From Rana temporaria (lineage: Eukaryota; Chordata; Amphibia; Anura; Ranidae), in assembly GCF_905171775.1 (NCBI RefSeq), contig NC_053499.1, positions 24,907,686 to 24,971,685 on the forward strand: a DNA stretch of 64,000 bases. The letters run 5' to 3'. Position numbers and translations under genes: made by a program. Within the stretch, counting starts at the first letter, position 1. Each line of letters starts with the position of its first letter. Below are positions 25,245 to 36,777 of this stretch, one piece after another. Below the pieces are notes generated by a model. The model searched no databases, was not told the origin of the DNA, and saw nothing but the letters and a program-made list of their open reading frames with translations.

Positions 25245-26139
25245 TACAGGTGTATGCGAGCGCATTATTACCCCCAGCACTGGTGTAAGTCAGGGTTTGA
25301 CAAATTTGCTTGGAATCTAGGAGCCAGCTAAAAAAGTTAGGAGCCAGAAAACGCACCCCGTCCCGACGAGCTCGCGCGCAGAAGCGAACACATACGTGAG
25401 CAGCGCCCGCATATGTAAACGGTGTTCAAACCACACATGTGAGGTATCGCCGCGATTGGTAGAGCGAGAGCAATAATTCTAGCCCTAGACCTCCTCTGTA
25501 ACTCAAAACATGCAACCTGTAGATTTTTTTAAACGTCGCCTATGAAGATTTTAAGGGGTAAAAAATGTTGTCGGCATTCCACAAGCGGGCGCAATTTTGA
25601 AGCGTGACATGTTGGGGATGAATTTACTCGGCGTAACATTATCTTTCATAATATTTAGAAAAATGGGGATAACTTTACTGTTGTCTTATTTTTTAATTAA
25701 AAAAAGTGTATTTTTTTCCAAAAAAAGTACGCTTGTAAGACCGCTGCGCAAATACGGCGTAACAGAAAGTATTGCAACGCTCGCCATTTTATTCTCTAAG
25801 GTGTTAGGATACAAAATATATATAATGTTTGGGGGTTCTAATTAGAGGGAAGAAGATGGCACTGAAAATAGTGTAAAATGACATTAGAATTGCTGTTTAA
25901 CTTGTAATGCTTAACTTGTAATACCAACGGCCACCACCAGATGGCGCCAGCTCACATCTGGTGGTAATAACTTGTAATACCAACGGCTCACCACCAAATA
26001 GCGCCAGCTCACAAAAAAAAATATTTTTTTTGCTCCCCCACTTCTGCCCTGCCTGGGGGCCATTTATAACTGGTCTACGGGCCGCAAATGGCCCGCGGGC
26101 CGGTACTTTGAGACCACTGCTACACACATTTGGAGGTGA
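25245..26139 (+). repeat. Conserved block C8
   Basis: Duplicate of C5, sharing the GGTAAAAAATGTTGTCGG variant. Confidence 0.85.
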
Positions 26140-27669
26140 GCGCTGTCTTGATATACGAGCGCGGTCTTGATATACGAGCATGTCTTGATATACGAGCGCG
26201 ATCTTGATATACGAGCATGTCTTGATATACGAGCATGTCTTGATATACGACCATGTCTTGATATACGAGCATGTTTTGATATACGAGCGAGGTCTTGATA
26301 TACGAGCATGTTTTGAGATATGAGCGCGGTCTTGATATACGAGCATGTCTTGATATGCGAGCATGTTTTGATATACGAGCGCGGTCTTGATATACGAGCA
26401 TGTCTTGATATACGAGCGCGGCCTTGATATACGAGCATGTTTTGATATACGAGCGAGGTCTTGATATATGAGCATGTTTTGAAAAACGAGCGCGGTCTTG
26501 ATATACGAGCATGTCTTGATATACTAGCACGGTCTTGATATACGAGCATGTTTTGATATACGAGCGCGGTCTTGATAAACGAGCATGTTTTGATATACGA
26601 GCATGTTCTGCTATACGAGCATGTTTTGATCTACGAGCGCGGTCTTGATATACGAGCGTGGTCTTGATATACGAGCATGTCTTGATATACGAGCGCGGTC
26701 TTGATATACGAGCTTGTCTTGATATACGAGCATGTCTTGATATACGCGCATGTTTTGAGATACGAGCGTGGTCTTGATATACGAGCACGTCTTGATATAC
26801 GAGCATGTCTTGATATACGAGCGCGGTCTTGATATACGAGCATGTCTTGATATACGAGCATGTCTTGATATACGAGCATGCTTTGATATACAAGTATGTT
26901 TTGATATACGAGCATGCTTTGATATACAAGTATGTTTTGATATACGAGCATGTATTTATACGAGCGCGGTCTTGATATACGAGTATGTTTTGATATACGA
27001 GCGCGGTCTTGATATACGAGCATGTCTTGATATACGAGAGCGGTCTTGATATACGAGTGCGGTCTTGATATATGAGCGCGGTCCTGATATATGAGCATGT
27101 TTTGATATACGAGCGCGGTCTTGATATACGAGCATGTTTCGATATACGAGCATGTCTTGATATACGAGCGCGGTCTTGATATATGAGCATGTCTTGATAT
27201 ACGAGCATGTCTTGATATACGAGCATGCTTTGATATACAAGTATGTTTTGATATACGAGCATGTATTTATACGAGCGCGGTCTTGATATACGAGCATGTC
27301 TTGATATACGAGCGTGGTCTTGATATACGAGCATGTCTTGATATACGAGCGCGGTCTTGATATACAAGCTTGTCTTGATATACGAGCATGGCTTGATATA
27401 CGAGCATGTTTTGATATACGAGCGCTGTCTTGATATACGAGCATGTTTTGATATACGAGCGCGGTCTTGATATACGAGCATGTCTTGATATACGAGCGCG
27501 GTCTTGATATATGAGCATGTTTTGCTATACGAGCGCGGTCTTGATATACAAGCATGTTTTGATATACAAGCATGTTTTGATATACGCGCATGTTTTGATA
27601 TACGAGCGCGGTCTTGATATACGAGCATGCTTTCATATACAAGTATGCTTTGATATACGAGCATGTTTT
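26140..27669. repeat. Minisatellite array A8
   Basis: 1.53 kb. Duplicate of A5 lacking about 92 bp, so the offset to the left copy changes from 5732 to 5640 bp inside this array. Confidence 0.95.
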
Positions 27670-28566
27670 GTACAGGTGTATGCGAGCGCATTATTACCCC
27701 CAGCACTGGTGTAAGTCAGGGTTTGACAAATTTGCTTGGAATCTAGGAGCCAGCTAAAAAAGTTAGGAGCCAGAAAACGCACCCCGTCCCGACGAGCTCG
27801 CGCGCAGAAGCGAACACATACGTGAGCAGTGCCCGCATATGTAAACGGTGTTCAAACCACACATGTGAGGTATCGCCGCGATTGGTAGAGCGAGAGCAAT
27901 AATTCTAGCCCTAGACCTCCTCTGTAACTCAAAACATGCAACCTGTAGATTTTTTTAAATGTCGCCTATGAAGATTTTAAGGGGTAAAAAAGTTTGTCGG
28001 CATTCCACAAGCGGGCGCAATTTTGAAGCGTGACATGTTGGGGATGAATTTACTCGGCGTAACATTATCTTTCATAATATTTAGAAAAATGGGGATAACT
28101 TTACTGTTGTCTTATTTTTTAATTAAAAAAAGTGTATTTTTTTCCAAAAAAAGTACGCTTGTAAGACCGCTGCGCAAATACGGCGTAACAGAAAGTATTG
28201 CAACGCTCGCCATTTTATTCTCTAAGGTGTTAGGATACAAAATATATATAATGTTTGGGGGTTCTAATTAGAGGGAAGAAGATGGCACTGAAAATAGTGT
28301 AAAATGACATTATAATTGCTGTTTAACTTGTAATGCTTAACTTGTAATACCAACGGCCACCACCAGATGGCGCCAGCTCACATCTGGTGGTAATAACTTG
28401 TAATACCAACGGCTCACCACCAAATAGCGCCAGCTCACAAAAAAAAAATATTTTTTTTGCTCCCCCACTTCTGCCCTGCCTGGGGGCCATTTATAACTGG
28501 ACTACGGGCCGCAAATGGCCCGCGGGCCGGTACTTTGAGACCACTGCTACACACATTTGGAGGTGA
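27670..28566 (+). repeat. Conserved block C9
   Basis: Duplicate of C6. Has one private change (GACATTATAATTGC for GACATTAGAATTGC, near 28312). Confidence 0.85.
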
Positions 28567-29075
28567 GCGCTGTCTTGATATACGAGCGCGGTCTTGATAT
28601 ACGAGCATGTCTTGATATACGAGCGCGGTCTTGATATACGAGCGCGATCTTGATATACGAGCATGTCTTGATATACGAGCATGTCTTGATATACGAGCAT
28701 GTCTTGATATACGAGCGCGGCCTTGATATACGAGCGCGGTCTTGATATACGAGCATGTCTTGATATACGAGAGCGGTCTTGATATACGAGTGCGGTCTTG
28801 ATATATGAGCGCGGTCCTGATATATGAGCATGTTTTGATATACGAGCGCGGTCTTGATATACGAGCATGTTTCGATATACGAGCATGTCTTGATATACGA
28901 GCGCGGTCTTGATATATGAGCATGTTTTGCTATACGAGCGCGGTCTTGATATACGAGCATGTTTTGATATACAAGCATGTTTTGATATACGCGCATGTTT
29001 TGATATACGAGCGCGGTCTTGATATACGAGCATGCTTTCATATACAAGTATGCTTTGATATACGAGCATGTTTTG
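28567..29075. repeat. Minisatellite array A9
   Basis: About 0.51 kb. Duplicate of A6 at an offset of 5640 bp. Confidence 0.95.
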
Positions 29076-29951
29076 TACAGGTGTATGCGAGCGCATTATT
29101 ACCCCCAGCACTGGTGTAAGTCAGGGTTTGACAAATTTGCTTGGAATCTAGGAGCCAGCTAAAAAAGTTAGGAGCCAGAAAACGCACCCCGTCCCGACAA
29201 GCTCGCGCGCAGAAGCGAACACATACGTGAGCAGCGCCCGCATATGTAAACGGTGTTCAAACCACACATGTGAGGTATCGCCGCGATTGGTAGAGCGAGA
29301 GCAATAATTCTAGCCCTAGACCTCCTCTGTAACTCAAAACATGCAACCTGTAGATTTTTTTAAACGTCGCCTATGAAGATTTTAAGGGGTAAAAAAGTTT
29401 GTCGGCATTCCACAAGCGGGCGCAATTTTGAAGCGTGACATGTTGGGGATGAATTTACTCGGCGTAACATTATCTTTCATAATATTTAGAAAAATGGGGA
29501 TAACTTTACTGTTGTCTTATTTTTTAATTAAAAAAAGTGTATTTTTTTCCAAAAAAAGTACGCTTGTAAGACCGCTGCGCAAATACGGCGTAACAGAAAT
29601 TATTGCAACGATCGCCATTTTATTCTCTAAGGTGTTAGGATAAAAAATATATATAATGTTTGGGGGTTCTAATTAGAGGGAAGAAGATGGCACTGAAAAT
29701 AGTGTAAAATGACATTAGAATTGCTGTTTAACTTGTAATGCTTAACTTGTAATACCAACGGCCACCACCAGATGGCGCCAGCTCACATCTGGTGGTAATA
29801 ACTTGTAATACCAACGGCTCACCACCAAATAGTGCCAGCTCACAAAAAAAAAATATTTTTTTTGCTCCCCCACTTCTGCCCTGCCTGGGGGCCATTTATA
29901 ACTGGTCTACGGGCCGCAAATGGCCCGCGGGCCGGTACTTTGAGACCACTG
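29076..29951 (+). repeat. Conserved block C10, joined to the right hAT terminus
   Basis: Carries GACAAGCTCG as in C7. In its second half it has variants shared with C1 (AACGATCGCC, GTTAGGATAAAAAATA). It ends exactly at the right terminus TTTGAGACCACTG, followed by the target duplication rather than by CTATACAC. The outermost blocks thus share terminal variants, as expected if the interior was amplified later. Confidence 0.85.
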
Positions 29952-30009
29952 CTTTAAACATTTATGAGATTAGATCATTGCTGTTTGAGCTTTAGGTTAT
30001 AAGAATAAG

Positions 30010-30716
30010 GGGCCAAATCCTCAAAAGGGATACGCAGGCGGATCTGCTGTTCCGCCTGCGTATCCCTGTGCCTATCTTTGGAACTGATCCTCAGAAGCAG
30101 TTTTCCAAAGATAGGCAGAAGATCCGACATCTGTAAGTGACTTACACTGTCGGATCTTAGGATGCAGTATCGCATCAGCCGCTGGGGGCATTTCGCGTCG
30201 AAATGCCGCTTCGCGTATGCAAATGAGGACTTACGGAGATCCACAAAGCTTTTCAGCTTTGTTTTTTCTCCTTAAGTTTACGTTTGCATACGTAAAATTA
30301 GGGCTGGTTTTACAAGGTGTAAACTGTTTACACCTTGTAAAAACAGACCTTTTTTTCGTTCGGCGCGATTTTTTTTAAATTTTTTTTTTTTTTTCGCCAT
30401 ATCTTTTTTTTAACCCGTCGCAACTTTATTGTCCCGTCGCAATCCACAAAGCCCGGCGTAACGTAATTTCGCGCGATGCACGTCGGGAAAATGACGTCAC
30501 GAGCATGCGCAGTAGGGCCGGCGCGGGAGCGCGCCTCATTTAAATTGTCATCGCCCCCTGGATAACAGGACCGCCTTGCGCCGGGAGAATTTAGGTTACA
30601 CTGCGTGAAATTTCTAGGTAAGTGCTTTGTGGATCGGGCACTTAGGTAGAAATTTCCCGCCAGTGTAACTTAAATGGGAAAAATTAAGTTAGGCTACGAT
30701 TTTGAGGATTTGGCCC
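30010..30716. mobile_element. 707-bp miniature transposon, family A
   Basis: Inverted termini GGGCCAAATCCTCAAAA and TTTTGAGGATTTGGCCC, with a 6-bp direct repeat AATAAG (30004-30009 and 30717-30722). The left arm contains two internal hairpins. The interior matches the elements at 1-302 and 46430-47112 (GATCCGACA...CTTACACTGTCGGATCTTAGG). Non-coding. Superfamily unassigned. Confidence 0.8.
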
Positions 30717-30849
30717 AATAAGTGGTTGGTACCTATTATGTGTATTCCTGGTTCAGATCAGCTATTAGTTCCATCTGTGTGCGGAGTATTTAGTTTTCTC
30801 TTGTATTTAATTTGTGTTTCCGATAAGAGGAACACATAACATTTCCTGT

Positions 30850-31345
30850 TTGCCCTCAGTAGAACGCAGTTAATATCCGTCCATCATTGCGCTTCCTGTC
30901 AGAGGAACGCATAACACTTCCTGCTTCCTTTTAGTAGGCTGGGTTCACACTACTACACTACTTTCATCCTACTTTGCTCTGTGTTCAATGTTTCCCTATG
31001 AGAGCGTCTTGTAGCGTCCTACACAAGTCGGTCCGACTTTGAAAATGCTCCCTGTACTACTTTTGGTCCTACATTGATCCTACTTCAGGCCCATTGAATA
31101 TCACTGAAGTCGGACCAAAGTAGTATCCTGTTCATGAAAGTAGGATGGATGTAGGACCAATGTAGGATAAATGTAGGACCAATGTAGCAGAGCAAAGTAG
31201 GATGAAAGTAGTGTAGTAGTGTGAACCCAGCCTTCGTGGAACGCAGTGACTATCCATCCATCATTGTTCTTCCCGTCAGAGAAATGCATAACACTTTTTG
31301 CTTCCTCTCAGTGGAACGCAGCGAATATCTGCCCATCAATAAGCC
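30850..31345. repeat. Degenerate tandem repeat (unit about 75 bp) split by an insertion
   Basis: Copies of a unit containing TCAGAGGAACGCATAACACTT and AACGCAGTGAATATCCGTCC occur on both sides of the hairpin element at 30936-31233. Confidence 0.65.
30936..31233. mobile_element. Near-perfect hairpin element (GGGTTCACACTACT ends)
   Basis: Starts AGGCTGGGTTCACACTACT and ends AGTGTGAACCCAGCCT. The arms (about 100 bp each) match nearly throughout, with ACTTTCATCCTACTTTGCTC opposed by GAGCAAAGTAGGATGAAAGT. Inserted into the tandem repeat around it. Confidence 0.85.
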
Positions 31346-31384
31346 GCCCCCTATATATATAAATATATATAATGAGCACATTGC

Positions 31385-31625
31385 ACGTTGAGCCATGCCC
31401 CCTGATGACGTCATTGATGACGAAATGTGAAGGGTGGAGCCGGTAACGTGTGACGCGGCTCGTGTGCTGTGGCCACTTTGTGGGTTGAAAACGCTGGACG
31501 TTTCCTCTATTTTGCCTGTATATCTCTCCTGAAATGTGTGTGCAACCGCTTTTGACTTTTATAATAATAAACTACTATTTGGATGTCTACACTATGAGGA
31601 GTTTTTTTCTCTTTCTAACTGGGTA
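31385..31625 (+). repeat. Retroelement-like tail with a hammerhead-like motif
   Basis: CTGATGA (31402-31408), then a short self-complementary segment GTCATTGATGAC, then GAAA (31422-31425). It ends in ATAATAATAAACTAC near 31560. It resembles the tails at 5885, 48130 and 51600. Core spacing departs from the canonical hammerhead by one extra base. Confidence 0.4.
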
Positions 31626-31699
31626 TTGAACATTGTGGGGGAGCTGCAGTATATATCCCTATGCCGCTGAGGAGCTGCTATTGAAAAATATCCATGAAA

Positions 31700-34600
31700 T
31701 AACGGAGAGCAATGATAAAGAGAGAGATGACAGAAACAGAGAGAGACGTTAGAGAGGAATGATGGAGAGATTGATCATAGAGAGAGATGATAGATGAAAG
31801 AGAAAGATGATAGGAATGACAAAGAGAGATGATAGATGACAGAGAGAGACGATAGAGGGGATTGATAAAGAGAGAAATAATGGAGAGGACAATAGAGAGA
31901 GATTGACCATAGAGAGAGATGATAGATGACAGAGAAAGATGATGGAAAGGAATGATAAAGAGAGAGAGATGATAGAGAGGAACGATAGAGAGATAGATGA
32001 CCGAAAAAAAGATGATAGAGAGGAATGATAAAGAGAGATGATAGAGAGGAATGGTGGAAGGATTAGATGGAGAGACGATAGAGAGGAATGATGGAAGGAT
32101 TAGATGGAGAGATGATAGAGAGGAATGGTGGAAGGATTAGATGGAGAGACGATAGAGAGGAATGATGGAAGGATTAGATGATAGAGAGGAATGATTAGAT
32201 GGAGAGACCATAGAGAGGAAGAATGGAAGGATTAGATGGAGAGATGATAGAGAGGAAGGATGGAAGGATTAGATGGAGAGATGATAGAGAGGAATGGTGG
32301 AAGGATTAGATGATAGAGAGGAATGATTAGATGGAGAGACCATAGAGAGGAAGAATGGAAGGATTAGATGGAGAGATGATAGAGAGGAATGGTGGAAGGA
32401 TTAGATGGAGAGATGATAGAGAGGAATGATGGAAGGATTAGATGGAGAGATGATAGAGAGGAATGGTGGAAGGATTAGATGGGGAGATGATAGAGAGGAA
32501 TGGTGGAAGGATTAGATGGAGAGATGATAGAGAGGAATGATTAGATGGAGAGATGATAGAGAGGAATGATGGAAGGATTAGATGGAGAGATGATAGAGAG
32601 GAATGATGGAAGGATTAGATGGAGAGATGATAGAGAGGAATGGTGGAAGGATTATATGGAGAGATGATAGAGAGGAATGATTAGATGGAGAGATGATAGA
32701 GAGGAATGATGGAAGGATTAGATGGAGAGATGATAGAGAGGAATGATGGAAGGATTAGATGGAGAGATGATAGAGAGGAATGGTGGAAGGATTAGATGGA
32801 GAGATGATGGAGAGGAGTGGTGGAAGGATTAGATGGAGAGATGATAGAGAGGAATGATGGAAGGATTAGATGATAGAGAGGAATGATTAGATAGAGAGGA
32901 ATGGTGGAATGATTAGATGGAGAGATGATAGAGAGGAATGATGGAAGGATTAGATGGAGAGATGATAGAGAGGAATGATGGAAGGATTAGATGGAGAGAT
33001 GATAGAGAGGAATGATTAGATGGAGAGATGATAGAGAGGAATGATGGAAGGATTAGATGGAGAGATGATAGAGAGGAATGATGGAAGGATTAGATGGAGA
33101 GATGATAGAGAGGAATGGTGGAAGGATTAGATGGAGAGATGATGGAGAGGAGTGGTGGAAGGATTAGATGGAGAGATGATAGAGAGGAATGATGGAAGGA
33201 TTAGATGATAGAGAGGAATGATTAGATAGAGAGGAATGGTGGAATGATTAGATGGAGAGATGATAGAGAGGAATGATGGAAGGATTAGATGGAGAGATGA
33301 ATGATGGAAGGATTAGATGGAGAGATGATAGAGAGGAATGATTAGATGGAGAGATGATAGAGAGGAATGATGGAAGGATTAGATGGAGAGATGATAGAGA
33401 GGAATGATGGAAGGATTAGATGGAGAGATGATAGAGAGGAATGGTGGAAGGATTAGATGGAGAGATGATAGAGAGGAATGATTAGATGGAGAGATGATAG
33501 AGAGGAATGATGGAAGGATTAGATGGAGAGATGATAGAGAGGAATGATGGAAGGATTAGATGGAGAGATGATAGAGAGGAATGGTGGAAGGATTAGATGG
33601 AGAGATGATAGAGAGGAATGATGGAAGGATTAGATGATAGAGAGGAATGATTAGATAGAGAGATGATAGAGAGGAATGATGGAAGGATTAGATAGAGAGA
33701 TGATAGAGAGGAATGGTGGAAGGATTAGATGGAGAGATGGTAGAGAGGAATGATGGAAGGATTAGATGGAGAGATGATAGAGAGGAATGGTGGAAGGATT
33801 AGATGGAGAGATGATAGAGAGGAGTGGTGGAAGGATTAGATGGAGAGATGATAGAGAGGAATGATGGAAGGATTAGATGATAGAGAGGAATGATTAGATA
33901 GAGAGGAATGATGGAAGGATTAGATGGAGAGATGATAGAGAGGAATGATGGAAGGATTAGATGGAGAGATGATAGAGAGGAATGATGGAAGGATTAGATG
34001 GAGAGATGATAGAGAGGAATGATTAGATGTAGAGATGATAGAGAGGAATGATGGAAGGATTAGATGGAGAGATGATAGAGAGGAATGATGGAAGGATTAG
34101 ATGGAGAGATGATAGAGAGGAATGATTAGATGGAGAGATGATAGAGAGGAATGATGGAAGGATTAGATGGAGAGATGATAGAGAGGAATGATGAAAGGAT
34201 TAGATGGAGAGATGATAGAGAGGAATGGTGGAAGGATTAGATGGAGAGATGATAGAGAGGAATGATGGAAGGATTAGATGATAGAGAGGAATGATTAGAT
34301 AGAGAGATGATAGAGAGGAATGATGGAAGGATTAGATAGAGAGATGATAGAGAGGAATGGTGGAAGGATTAGATGGAGAGATGGTAGAGAGGAATGATGG
34401 AAGGATTAGATGGAGAGATGATAGAGAGGAATGGTGGAAGGATTAGATGGAGAGATGATAGAGAGGAGTGGTGGAAGGATTAGATGGAGAGATGATAGAG
34501 AGGAATGATGGAAGGATTAGATGATAGAGAGGAATGATTAGATAGAGAGGAATGATGGAAGGATTAGATGGAGAGATGATAGAGAGGAATGATGGAAGGA

Positions 34601-35138
34601 TTAGATGGAGAGATGATAGAGAGGAATGATGGAAGGATTAGATGGAGAGATGATAGAGAGGAATGATGGAAGGATTAGATGGAGAGATGATAGAGAGGAA
34701 TGATTAGATGTAGAGATGATAGAGAGGAATGATGGAAGGATTAGATGGAGAGATGATAGAGAGGAATGATGGAAGGATTAGATGGAGAGATGATAGAGAG
34801 GAATGATTAGATGGAGAGATGATAGAGAGGAATGATGGAAGGATTAGATGGAGAGATGATAGAGAGGAATGATGGAAGGATTAGATGGAGAGATGATAGA
34901 GAGGAATGGTGGAAGGATTAGATGGAGAGATGATAGAGAGGAATGATTAGATGGAGAGATGATAGAGAGGAATGATGGAAGGATTAGATGGAGAGATGAT
35001 AGAGAGGAATGATGGAAGGATTAGATGGAGAGATGATAGAGAGGAATGGTGGAAGGATTAGATGGAGAGATGATAGAGAGGAGTGGTGGAAGGATTAGAT
35101 GGAGAGATGATAGAGAGGAATGATGGAAGGATTAGATG
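31700..35138. repeat. 37-bp purine-rich minisatellite upstream of ACP2
   Basis: After a degenerate GAGAGAGATGATAGA lead-in, the array settles into units built from GATGGAGAGATGATAGAG and AGGAATGATGGAAGGATTA (37 bp), with periodic shortened units and larger modules of about 0.6-1 kb. From 32342 to 35138 I see no cytosine on the + strand. The array is split by the element at 35139-36777 and resumes to about 36890. It contains no plausible open frame. Confidence 0.95.
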
Positions 35139-35889
35139 CATACTTGCCAACTGTCCCGTTTTTAAAGGGACAGTCCCGTCATTTGGGACCTAGTCCCTGC
35201 TAATTTAGCCTGCCGGGACTTGTCCCGGCTAGTGGGGAAGGCAGGTGCGGCAGTATGTTTGTTTATATATCTCCCTGCAGTCCCCGGCTGCCTGGTCCTG
35301 ACTCCTGACACACACACTGCAGGGTGAGACGGAGTGAACTGAGCCCGCCCCCCTCCTTCTCCTGCTCTGTGATGTTTCGATGTGTACACAGAGGAGGAGG
35401 GGGAGGAGAAGGAGGCTCACCACGCTGCTGCCAAGAAAAGCTGCTCGTCTGACAAAATGACACATGTCCTGATGCAAAGTAAGTGAGCCTTCCAGAGGGG
35501 GAGGGAGGGGGTCATGCCTACGGGTTACAGTTTACTGTGAGTAATTTTGGGGGAAAGGATATGTTCTAGGGGGCACTTTGATGTATGCTGCAAGGGGGCT
35601 TGGATATGAAATCCACCCCCTTAGCACATATTCCTCCCCCCAAATTAAAGCTGCTGTCTGCCACAGAGGGGGTGGCCCTTGGCATCCCAGAAGAGATGTG
35701 GCAAATTGCTCCAGGTGCCCATACTAATGCCCCTTTTCAGGCAAGTTAGCAAAGTGTGGGTTCCAGGTCACAGGTCCAGGTTCACACTGAAAAACACAGG
35801 AACACGCTGTGCATTCTGTGCAATTTCAGCCCAATTATGTCCGCACACTCTCTGACCATCTCCTGTACCACGTCTGCAGTCTCTGTACA

Positions 35890-36365
35890 CTGATTGTGCC
35901 CCATGTGCTCTGTTTGTTCCCCATGTACCCCGATTGTGACCTCATGTTCCCCATGTGCCTTAATGTGCCCCATGTACCCTGATTGTACCCCGATTGTGCC
36001 CCCCATGTACCCCGATGTGCCCCATGTACATGCCCTCATGTACCCTGTTTGTACCCTGAATGTGCCCCATGTACCCTGATGTGCTCCGATGTGCTCTGAT
36101 GCGCCCCATGTACCCTAATGTGCCCCGATTGTGCTCTGATGTGCCCCATGTACCCTGATGTGCCGGGCTCTGTACCCTGATGTGCTGGACTCTGTACCCT
36201 GATGTGCCGGGCTCTGTACCCTGATGTGCCGGGCTCTGTACCCTGATGTGCCGGGCTCTGTACCCTGATGTGCCGGGTCCTGTGCCCTGTCGTGTCGTGT
36301 CCTGTGCCCTGATGTGCGCTGTGCCCTGTACCCTAATGTGCTGGGCTCTGTGACCTAATGTGCTG
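35890..36365. repeat. GATGTGCCCCATGTACCCT minisatellite
   Basis: About 20 degenerate units of roughly 19-24 bp, changing towards GATGTGCCGGGCTCTGTACC in the right half. Lies inside the 35139-36777 element. Confidence 0.85.
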
Positions 36366-36439
36366 TGCCCTGATGGTGAGTGGTCAGTGTGTAGTGGTCA
36401 GTGTGCAGTGTAGTGGTCATCGTGTAGTGCAGTGGTCGG

Positions 36440-36652
36440 TGTGCAGTGTAGTGGTCAGGGTTAATAATGCATCCACTGACACCAGTGCTGGGGGTAAAAA
36501 TGCGGCCGCTTACAGCAGTGCTGGTGGTAATAATGCGTTCGCTGACACCAGTACTGTTGTTTTTGAAGTTTGAAAGTTTGCATGCGGCCCCCCATGGCAT
36601 ATGAAAACTTTTCTTGTAACCCTCAGGTAATTTGAGTTTGAGACCCCTGCTA
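36440..36652 (-). mobile_element. Relative of the left end of the 19.76-kb hAT structure
   Basis: Read on the minus strand it begins CAGGGGTCTCAAACTCAAAT and follows 10193-10300 through GCCATGGGGGGCCGCATGC and CAGTACTGGTGTCAGCGA. It then has two extra copies of the ~33-bp CAGCACTGGTGTNAGC unit. No opposite terminus is visible, so it is truncated. Confidence 0.8.
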
Positions 36653-36777
36653 TAATCTGATAAGTAGGCGAAGATTATGTGGAGTGGGTGGAGCTTCGGG
36701 GAAGTGAGTGTGGTAATTAATTAATAGCTGTGCTGCAAAGTGTCCCTGGACTTTTTTTTCAAATGTTGGCAACTATG

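Larger units (their letters stand above)
10193..29951. mobile_element. 19.76-kb hAT-bounded composite with nested tandem amplification
   Basis: The left terminus CAGGGGTCTCAAACT and right terminus AGTACTTTGAGACCACTG (reverse complement CAGTGGTCTCAAAGT) are imperfect inverted repeats. The exact 8-bp direct repeat CTTTAAAC flanks the whole structure (10185-10192 and 29952-29959), as expected of one hAT insertion. Inside are ten ~0.9-kb blocks (C1-C10) alternating with nine 18/19-bp minisatellite arrays (A1-A9). C10 runs straight into the right terminus. No transposase frame is seen. A 210-bp relative of the left end is at 36440-36652. I infer a non-autonomous element with a C-A-C interior that expanded by unequal exchange. 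Copy number in an assembly should be treated with caution. Confidence 0.85.
35139..36777. mobile_element. 1.64-kb inverted-repeat element inserted in the minisatellite
   Basis: Termini CATACTTGCCAACTGTCCC and TGTTGGCAACTATG are inverted with one mismatch in the outer 13 bp. The 6-bp sequence TAGATG flanks both ends (35133-35138 and 36778-36783), although the target is itself repetitive. Minisatellite sequence continues on both sides. The interior includes a TGTACCCTGATGTGCC minisatellite and a hAT end. No transposase recognised. Confidence 0.75.

Noticed and set aside
11194..29075. CRISPR array
   Set aside because: Units are contiguous 18/19-bp repeats with no spacers, no cas genes, and the context is a vertebrate gene.
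31402..31425. Fully canonical hammerhead ribozyme
   Set aside because: CTGATGA and GAAA are present, but stem II needs a bulged C or loses the conserved G before AAA. Reported only as hammerhead-like.
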